Source of the DNA: Terriglobales bacterium
GTDB taxonomy: Bacteria; Acidobacteriota; Terriglobia; Terriglobales; Acidobacteriaceae
NCBI GenBank assembly: GCA_035487355.1
Contig: DATHMF010000106.1
Span: forward strand, 1-37,172
Direction of reading: 5' to 3'
DNA length: 37,172 nucleotides
Part shown: positions 32,126 to 37,172 of the stretch, piece by piece
How the letters are laid out: each line of letters starts with the position of its first letter
How positions within the stretch are numbered: position 1 is the first letter of the stretch
Program-made: the position numbers and the translations under genes
The notes under the pieces: generated by a model
The model's input: the letters and a program-made list of their open reading frames with translations, nothing else
Database searches by the model: none
Told to the model about the DNA's origin: nothing

Positions 32126-32160
32126 ATCATAACCAAATTACTTTGATTGGTCAAATCAAA
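32126..32160 (-). promoter_or_regulatory. marR promoter and overlapping operator
   Basis: On the minus strand TTGACC (32154-32149) and TATGAT (32131-32126) are 17 bp apart. The -10 box ends 9 nt before the GTG at 32116. A perfect inverted repeat TTTGATT-GGTCA-AATCAAA at 32142-32160 covers the -35 box and is a likely MarR site. Confidence 0.8.
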
Positions 32161-32311
32161 TTATTATCAATTAACCCCACATTTTTAGCCACCGGCGTTC
32201 TTGCCGCTCTCTGTGGAAATCTTTGAGGATTGCCGGCGAAAAATCTGATTCCCCTTTTCTTCGACCGGGGGTTTCCCCTATGAGAAAAAAGTAAACACTA
32301 CTGCCGATTCA

Positions 32312-32374
32312 GTGACAATCCTGTGAAAAAATGGTTAAAATACTGTAGATTCTGGTATTTTTGAGATAACCAGA
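32312..32374 (+). promoter_or_regulatory. Possible promoter and palindrome upstream of the sensor kinase
   Basis: GTGACA (32312-32317) and TAAAAT (32336-32341) are 18 bp apart. Ten nt further, TCTGGT (32351-32356) and ACCAGA (32369-32374) form an inverted repeat with a 12-nt spacer, centred downstream of the expected start, which could be a repressor site or an RNA hairpin. Confidence 0.45.
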
Positions 32375-32442
32375 AAGTAATCTGCAAATTTTATTTTGTC
32401 TCTTCCGTGAGACCTCCCTCTGGCCGTAGGAGTTTTTTGGCA

Positions 32443-34083
32443 GTGTCCGCAGTATTGCCGTTGAAAGAAAGCTCGCGTGAGCTGATCGTGGAAGTAGCTC
32501 GTGCTCTAGATCCCTATTTTCCCGATATCACAGCAGCGTGGCGTGAAAAAATTACCGAAGAATTTCACTTTGAAGCGCGCGCCGTTGCCGCGCTGGAGCG
32601 CATTAAGATCGCAACCGCGTGTTCTTACCTCTGTCATGGAGATCTGCAGGGCTTCATTGAAAACCTGGTTTACACCGGCACGCGACTGGCCAAGCTCAAA
32701 GTGGATACACGCCTGGTAGCTTTCTCGCTCGATATTTATCAATCAAGATGCGAGCCCTATTTGGGAAGTTTGTTTGGCGAGCGCCGCGCCGAAGCCATTG
32801 CCGCGCTGGAGACGTTGAACTCGGCGACCTTCGTCACCGTATGCGGCGCATACTTTGACACCAAAACCAACGAATCCAGCGCGCTGCTTTCCATTCTCGA
32901 TGCCGAGCTGGCAGCTCCAACCGTCACGGTTTTGCTGGAGCGCGTTTTGCGCATTTCCACCACGATATTTAAAGCACGCATGGGGGTGGTTCTGCTGCGC
33001 GAAATTGATTCTGACCTGTTGCGTGTGAAGGCTTCTGCCGGACTCGATGAAGAAGGCGAATTCCAGGAGGACTTCGCGGTCCAGACCGGCCAGGGATTTT
33101 CAGGCGCTATCGCCCAGAGCGGCGAGCCTGCACTTTCACTCGACGCCGGTCATGATGATCCCAGTTTGAATCCTGCCTGGCGCCGCAAAGCGAAAACTTT
33201 ATGGGGCATGCCGCTCAAGAAAACCGATAGCACTGTGATCGGAGTCCTGCTGCTCGGCTTTGATCGTCCTTATGAATGGCTGCCTACGGAGCGCGAACTG
33301 ATGCGCGCCATCGCCGACCGCTCCGCTCTGGCCATTGACCGCGCCCACATTGCCGAGACTCTGCGTGAACGCGAGGCCCGCATCGCTGAACTCAGTGGAC
33401 ACCTGCTGCGCGCGCAGGAAGAAGAACGCCAGCGCATCAGCCGCGAGTTGCACGACGAAACCGGGCAGGCGCTGATGGTGATCCGGCTCTACCTGGGCAT
33501 GCTGGAGCAGACCGTGCCGCAGCGCACACCGCGCGCAAGAATCCGCGAGACCGTAGCCGTCGTGGACCGCACCATTGAGGGCATCCGCCGTATTATCGGC
33601 AGGCTCTCACCCCTCGTTCTGCAAGAGCTGGGGTTGGTGGCTGCGATTCGTAAAGAGGCGAAAGACCTCCTCAAAAATGCCGGGGTGCGAGTGCGGGTCA
33701 ATGTGGCCGAGAATGTGGGCCGTCTGGATGCGGAGACCGAAATCGCCCTATACCGCATCGTGCAGGAGGCCCTGCATAATGTGGCCAAGCACGCCCAGGC
33801 GCACTCGGTGAATATCCAGTTGTCGCGCGAAGAGGAGACGGTGAAGCTCACGGTCGAAGACGACGGCGTGGGTATGCCGGCAAAATCCAATAATTCGCGA
33901 GGCCACTCTTTTGGCCTGGCTGGAATCAAAGAAAGAGTGAAGTCCATGAAGGGAGTGGTGCGCGTGCAATCAGCCAAGGGCAAAGGGACGCGGCTCGAGG
34001 TCAGCGTGCCATCGTTCGCGGCGACGGCGGTTGAAGCCACAGCCACCGTAGCAGTAACTCCCCTGGGTTCGCGCGTCCATTAG
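32443..34083 (+). CDS. GAF-domain sensor histidine kinase, NarL-type (HisKA_3)
   Basis: 546 residues from the GTG at 32443, chosen because TAGGAG lies 10 nt upstream; a GTG at 32407 lacks such a site, and a TTG at 32437 is possible. There is no membrane helix, so the kinase is cytosolic. The first about 160 residues are helical and of unknown identity (DPYFPDITAAWREKITEEF resembles RsbRD-type N-domains). A GAF domain follows (about 165-310). The dimerisation and phosphoacceptor segment EEERQRISRELHDETGQAL has His at about residue 337. The ATPase domain has the N-box EIALYRIVQEALHNVAKHA, VEDDGVGMP and GLAGIKERV. The partner response regulator starts 26 bp downstream. Confidence 0.92.
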   Translation: MSAVLPLKESSRELIVEVARALDPYFPDITAAWREKITEEFHFEARAVAALERIKIATACSYLCHGDLQGFIENLVYTGTRLAKLKVDTRLVAFSLDIYQSRCEPYLGSLFGERRAEAIAALETLNSATFVTVCGAYFDTKTNESSALLSILDAELAAPTVTVLLERVLRISTTIFKARMGVVLLREIDSDLLRVKASAGLDEEGEFQEDFAVQTGQGFSGAIAQSGEPALSLDAGHDDPSLNPAWRRKAKTLWGMPLKKTDSTVIGVLLLGFDRPYEWLPTERELMRAIADRSALAIDRAHIAETLREREARIAELSGHLLRAQEEERQRISRELHDETGQALMVIRLYLGMLEQTVPQRTPRARIRETVAVVDRTIEGIRRIIGRLSPLVLQELGLVAAIRKEAKDLLKNAGVRVRVNVAENVGRLDAETEIALYRIVQEALHNVAKHAQAHSVNIQLSREEETVKLTVEDDGVGMPAKSNNSRGHSFGLAGIKERVKSMKGVVRVQSAKGKGTRLEVSVPSFAATAVEATATVAVTPLGSRVH

Positions 34084-34109
34084 TTTGCAGTTAAGGTAGA
34101 TTTTGAAAA

Positions 34110-34775
34110 ATGCCAAAGATCAGATGCTTGCTTGTTGATGACCATACGCTGTTTCGCCACGGCGTGCGCCGCCTGCTGGAGAGCGAATCGGATTTTGAAG
34201 TTGTGGGCGAGTCGCCCAACGCCGGTGATGCTGTGGAGAAGGCCCGCGAACTGCGGCCCGACATCGTGCTGATGGATATCGGCATGACCGGGCTCTCTTC
34301 CTTTGAAGCCACGCGGCACATCAAGAAGAACCGGCCCGAAACCAAAGTTCTGTTCCTTACCATGTACGAAGATGAAGACTACCTGGTGCAATGCCTCGAA
34401 GTAGGGGCCTCGGGCTACGCCCTCAAAGACACACCTGCGCCGCAACTGGTGAGCGCCGTGCGTGACGTATACAAAGGCGGCAAGTATTTAAGTTCGCAGG
34501 TGCTGGGCAAGCTGGTGGAAGATTTTCGCTCCCGCGTGCGCGACCAGAAGATGCGTCCGCGCATGTCCACGTTGACCGCCCGCGAACGCGAAATTCTGAA
34601 GCTGCTGGCCGAAGGCAATTCGGTCAAGGAAATTGCCGTGCTGCTGGGGTTGAGCGTGAAGACCGTAGAAGCCCACAAGTTTAACCTCATGCGCAAGCTC
34701 GATATTCACAATAAAGCCCAGCTTGTGACCTACGCGATCCAGAAAAAAATTATCAAGATCCCCGTTAATCAGTAG
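34110..34775 (+). CDS. NarL/FixJ-family response regulator
   Basis: 221 residues. Receiver residues are in place: acidic pair D10/D11, phosphoacceptor D56 (in IVLMDIGMTG), T84 and K106. A LuxR-type helix-turn-helix ends the protein (LTAREREILKLLAEGNSVKEI ... LGLSVKTVEAHKFNLMRKLDI, given in two parts). It is 26 bp after the kinase gene and is its likely partner. The stop is only 2 bp from the convergent HAD gene's stop. Confidence 0.95.
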   Translation: MPKIRCLLVDDHTLFRHGVRRLLESESDFEVVGESPNAGDAVEKARELRPDIVLMDIGMTGLSSFEATRHIKKNRPETKVLFLTMYEDEDYLVQCLEVGASGYALKDTPAPQLVSAVRDVYKGGKYLSSQVLGKLVEDFRSRVRDQKMRPRMSTLTAREREILKLLAEGNSVKEIAVLLGLSVKTVEAHKFNLMRKLDIHNKAQLVTYAIQKKIIKIPVNQ

Positions 34776-34777
34776 CC

Positions 34778-35473
34778 CTAGGCTTTGAACGCAAGCTCGG
34801 CCAGCGTTTTCAAATCGGGAACCTGCAAATCAGGCATGGCACTGGCAGTCTTGGTTGCGCCCGGGCCTCGCTTGCCCACACGGCGGTTGACCCAGACGTT
34901 GGCCCATCCCAACTCCTGGGTGGGAATAATATCGTGGTACAAGCTCTGGGCCACATGCAGTATCTTTTCTTTAGGCAGACCGATTCTCTGCACCGCAGTT
35001 TCAAAATTTTTGTGGGAAGGTTTATAGCTCTTCACTTGTTGCGCGGTAATGACCCAGTCAAAAGGGACTTGTAACTTCGCGGCCGTTTGAGCAAAAAGAT
35101 CATCGTCAGTATTCGAGATAACCGCTAGCTTGTATTTCTGCTTCAACCGGGCGAGCGCGGCGACTGTGTCCGCGAAGGGCGGCCAATTGGGCAGCGACTC
35201 CGGAAGGCTGTTGATCTGCTCCAGCGATGGACGAAAGTTCAGCCGGTCTCCTAAAGCTACAACCACTCCCTGCAAAACTTCGCGATACCGCCTGTAGCTG
35301 CGCCTTTCCTCGGCTACTTCAAATTCGCCGTAGAGCTCGAGCAGCTCTCCATCGCTGAGAGAGATATCATGCGCCTCCAGGACTGGCTGAAGAGCGGCCA
35401 GAATGCCGCTCTCCCAATCAATCATGGTTCCGTAGCAGTCAAAGGTCAGGCACTCAAAAGAATTCAGGTTCAT
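34778..35473 (-). CDS. HAD-superfamily hydrolase, haloacid dehalogenase type II-like
   Basis: 231 residues. Motif I is LTFDCYGTMIDW with nucleophile Asp 12; the second Asp of phosphatases is replaced by Tyr (D-x-Y-G-T), as in L-2-haloacid dehalogenases. Motif II is AVISNTDDD, motif III Lys is in VKSYKPSHKNF, and the last acidic motif is HVAQSLYHDI. It may dehalogenate a small acid or act on another small substrate. No Shine-Dalgarno lies before the ATG. It converges with the response-regulator gene, leaving no room for a terminator between them. Confidence 0.88.
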   Translation of the reverse strand: MNLNSFECLTFDCYGTMIDWESGILAALQPVLEAHDISLSDGELLELYGEFEVAEERRSYRRYREVLQGVVVALGDRLNFRPSLEQINSLPESLPNWPPFADTVAALARLKQKYKLAVISNTDDDLFAQTAAKLQVPFDWVITAQQVKSYKPSHKNFETAVQRIGLPKEKILHVAQSLYHDIIPTQELGWANVWVNRRVGKRGPGATKTASAMPDLQVPDLKTLAELAFKA

Positions 35474-35502
35474 AGCGGTTCTGCAACGCGTCTCATACTA
35501 CA

Positions 35503-35532
35503 ACAAAAAAGCCCGGGAACCGTCCCGGGCTT
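35503..35532 (-). terminator. Rho-independent terminator of the glycine-zipper lipoprotein gene
   Basis: A 10-bp perfect stem (AAGCCCGGGA at 35509-35518 with its complement at 35523-35532), a 4-nt loop, and TTTTTTGT on the minus strand. It lies about 40 bp after the stop of the gene at 35574 and upstream of the HAD gene. Confidence 0.9.
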
Positions 35533-35573
35533 CTTGCAGCAGAAATTTTGCAAACTACATTTTCACATCTTCA

Positions 35574-36236
35574 CTACATTTTCACATCAAGGGCTTTTAG
35601 CAAACGGAAGGTCACGGCTTGCTCGGCCCCCAGCACGATATCTTTGTTGCCGGTAAAAGCTGCGCCTGCTGTGCCCGCGGCAGCTCCGGCGCCGGCCCCA
35701 ATGAGCGCGCCTTTGCCCCCGCCCGCCAGACCGCCAATCAGCGCGCCCAGCCCGGCGCCGCCGCCAATCACAACGGCCGTGCGTTTTCCCTTGCCCTTCA
35801 TATAACGCGTGTCTGCGCTGGTCTCAACGTCGTAGTTGGTGTTGCGAATGGTGACCGAGTTCAGCACAATTTTGAGGAGGGCAGCGCCCTTAAAGCGTCC
35901 GCGCGCCTTGGCATCGACGACGGTACCGGTCGCGGTCGAGCCCTCGGGAATCACGACTTTGTCGCCTACCGAAACCGGCTGGGCCACAGTAGCGGTGAAA
36001 GTATCGCCGGCATGATTGGCTTTGCTGCTGATTGCCGAGTCAAGCCGTACGACAATCGAAGTGCCTTCGGGAACAGTCACGGTCGTGGAGCGGCTGAATA
36101 AGCCGCCGCTGCTACTGGAACTCTTGCTGCTGGTATCGGTGTTGCTGGTGGAATCTTCTGAGGGGGGCTTACCACAACCCACAATGATGGCCAGCACCGC
36201 CATCAGCAGCAGAAGAGCCGCATATCGCAGACGCAT
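35574..36236 (-). CDS. Glycine-zipper lipoprotein, paralogue of the 28197 protein
   Basis: 220 residues from the ATG at 36236, chosen because AGGAGG lies 7 nt upstream. The N-terminus is a lipoprotein signal with lipobox VGC (LLMAVLAIIVGCGKPP). A Ser/Thr-rich linker follows, then a beta-rich region (TVPEGTSIVVRLDSAISSKA ... GDKVVIPEGSTATGTVVDAK) and a glycine zipper (VIGGGAGLGALIGGLAGGGK, then GALIGAGAGAAAGTAG). The zipper and the region before it closely match the exported protein at 28197-28748. Likely envelope protein; role unknown. A strong terminator follows. Confidence 0.82.
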   Translation of the reverse strand: MRLRYAALLLLMAVLAIIVGCGKPPSEDSTSNTDTSSKSSSSSGGLFSRSTTVTVPEGTSIVVRLDSAISSKANHAGDTFTATVAQPVSVGDKVVIPEGSTATGTVVDAKARGRFKGAALLKIVLNSVTIRNTNYDVETSADTRYMKGKGKRTAVVIGGGAGLGALIGGLAGGGKGALIGAGAGAAAGTAGAAFTGNKDIVLGAEQAVTFRLLKALDVKM

Positions 36237-36299
36237 AGAAAATCCTCCTGTATGAAGGCGTTGTATCAAAATTAAAGCTTTGAGGCAATGCCCGAGAAG

Positions 36300-36334
36300 C
36301 AGATGTCAGTTGCCGGTTACCAGTTGCCAGTACA
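36300..36334. repeat. Degenerate heptamer array (CAGTTGC type)
   Basis: Five units, CAGATGT, CAGTTGC, CGGTTAC, CAGTTGC, CAGTACA, in perfect 7-nt register. It is about 50 bp beyond the stop of the HD gene, which is on the minus strand, so here the array reads antisense to that gene's transcript. Confidence 0.9.
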
Positions 36335-36386
36335 AAATGGATTTTATCGCAGATTTCACCTTCTTCGATTGCAATGAAACTGCCCA

Positions 36387-37172
36387 CTAAACTTTTTCGG
36401 TAGCGGCTGCGGCGACCGGCTTGGGTGCTGTCTTTTGCAGGATTTTCTGTGAGTTGAGCAGCGGCCGCTGCAGGGAGCCGTTGTATCCCGTCCATTCGCT
36501 CTCCGGTTCGCGCTCAAAGTGCGCGCGCATGGATTCCATTTTGGAATCCAGATCATCCAGGTAATGCAGCATGAGCGCCTCGGGAAACATGGGCAGCTTG
36601 GGTGAACCGAACTCGTATTGCCCATGATGGCTGATGATCAGGTGCTCGAGCAAAGTCTTGAGTTCTTCGGGAAATGGCGATGACATCTGCTGGCCCACGA
36701 TGGCGATTTTTGCGTGCAGCATCTCAAGCTCGATAATCATGTGCCCCAGCAACTGCCCGCGCGTGGTGTAGGCGAAAGAGCGGCCGTAGGAAATCTCGTG
36801 AATCTTGCCGATGTCGTGCAGAAACGCCCCCGTCAACAGCAGGTCGCGGTCAACGTTTGGATAGTTGCGAACCGCCAAGTCGCATACCGTAAACAGTGAG
36901 ACCACGTGGTCGAGCAGCCCGCCGATAAAAGCATGATGCAGCGTTTTTGCCGCGGGTGCGTTTTTGTAAGCGGTTGCAATTTCCGCATCACCCATGAAAG
37001 CTTCGAGCAGCGCCTTCAAGAGCGGATTGCTCATGCTGGCGACAAATGCGCCCAGCGTGCGCCATAACTCTTCGACATCCTTGGTGGTTTTAGGGAGGTA
37101 ATCGGTGAAGTCAATCTCCGACTCTTCCATGCGACGCAGCTTGTGAATGGTGAGCTGCCAGCGGTTGTTGTA
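36387..37172 (-). CDS. HD-domain 3'-5' exoribonuclease, YhaM-like (5' end outside window)
   Basis: 261 codons are visible; the frame runs into the window edge, so the Met at 37130 is probably internal. The first visible residues (NNRWQLTIHKLRR) look like the last strands of the N-terminal OB domain of YhaM-type enzymes. The HD domain follows: LHHAFIGGLLDHVVSL, LTGAFLHDIGKIHE (His-Asp pair), MLHAKIAIVGQQM, IISHHGQYEFGSPK and LHYLDDLDSKM. YhaM degrades RNA or short nucleic acids from the 3' end. The tail after residue about 235 is Lys/Pro/Ala-rich. Confidence 0.88.
   Translation of the reverse strand, partial: YNNRWQLTIHKLRRMEESEIDFTDYLPKTTKDVEELWRTLGAFVASMSNPLLKALLEAFMGDAEIATAYKNAPAAKTLHHAFIGGLLDHVVSLFTVCDLAVRNYPNVDRDLLLTGAFLHDIGKIHEISYGRSFAYTTRGQLLGHMIIELEMLHAKIAIVGQQMSSPFPEELKTLLEHLIISHHGQYEFGSPKLPMFPEALMLHYLDDLDSKMESMRAHFEREPESEWTGYNGSLQRPLLNSQKILQKTAPKPVAAAATEKV

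Larger units (their letters stand above)
32117..32442. other. Divergent control region between marR and the sensor kinase gene
   Basis: This 326-bp stretch has no gene. It is AT-rich near both ends. On the marR side it holds the promoter and operator described separately. On the kinase side it holds a possible promoter and a palindrome. No heptamer array is seen here. Confidence 0.6.

Noticed and set aside
3578..36334. Heptamer arrays as CRISPR
   Set aside because: Units are 7 nt with no spacers and no cas genes.

Overview
The window looks like a chromosomal segment of a soil Acidobacteriota, probably class Terriglobia (subdivision 1). That placement is inference from recalled gene content (large secreted BNR/Ig-like protein, M13 peptidase, deoxynucleoside kinase-panB-panC, several SRPBCC genes) and from degenerate intergenic heptamer arrays; no search was run. 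Most of the window is moderately GC-rich and densely coded on both strands. I support 37 protein genes, two of them cut by the window edges. No rRNA, tRNA, CRISPR array, transposase or plasmid gene was recognised.

Layout. 1-3282 (-) is the N-terminal 1094 codons of a secreted beta-propeller/Ig-repeat protein. 3.9-8.8 kb is a more AT-rich accessory block: a Cys/His-knuckle protein with a low-complexity tail, a pentapeptide-repeat membrane protein followed 18 bp later by an unrecognised gene, and a convergent Ser/Thr kinase with a C-terminal zinc ribbon. 9.2-18.5 kb (+) holds a Gfo/Idh/MocA dehydrogenase, a TonB-like protein, a 36-residue membrane peptide coupled to miaA, a short hypothetical gene, a secreted GH3 hexosaminidase overlapping a lipoprotein gene, a superinfection-immunity family protein and an M13 metallopeptidase with a clear terminator. 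18.7-22.5 kb holds lipA, a cytochrome c, a DUF488 protein, a YIP1-like membrane protein and a polysaccharide deacetylase. 22.6-26.0 kb (+) is a deoxynucleoside kinase, panB, panC and a PhoU-like protein.

26.1-28.1 kb (-) is a DNA glycosylase followed by an ArsR-SRPBCC-SRPBCC operon. 28.2-29.4 kb (+) has a glycine-zipper protein and dtd. 29.4-32.1 kb (-) is a MarR-SRPBCC operon followed by a secreted alpha/beta hydrolase. 32.4-34.8 kb (+) is a NarL-type sensor kinase and response regulator. 34.8 kb to the end (-) has a HAD hydrolase, a lipoprotein paralogous to the glycine-zipper protein, and a truncated YhaM-like HD exoribonuclease.

Three things stand out. First, at least ten intergenic loci carry degenerate tandem repeats with a strict 7-nt period and consensus near CAGTTNC; five of them begin 3 to 9 nt after a stop codon. 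Second, the arsR and marR genes each have a near-consensus sigma70 promoter whose -10 box lies 7 to 9 nt before a GTG start, which predicts leaderless mRNAs; each promoter also contains a palindrome suited to autorepression, and each regulator overlaps an SRPBCC gene. Third, the AT-rich block combines a kinase, a membrane beta-helix protein and paired C...C...CxxH motifs, and could be an undescribed signalling or defence module. That last idea rests on context only.
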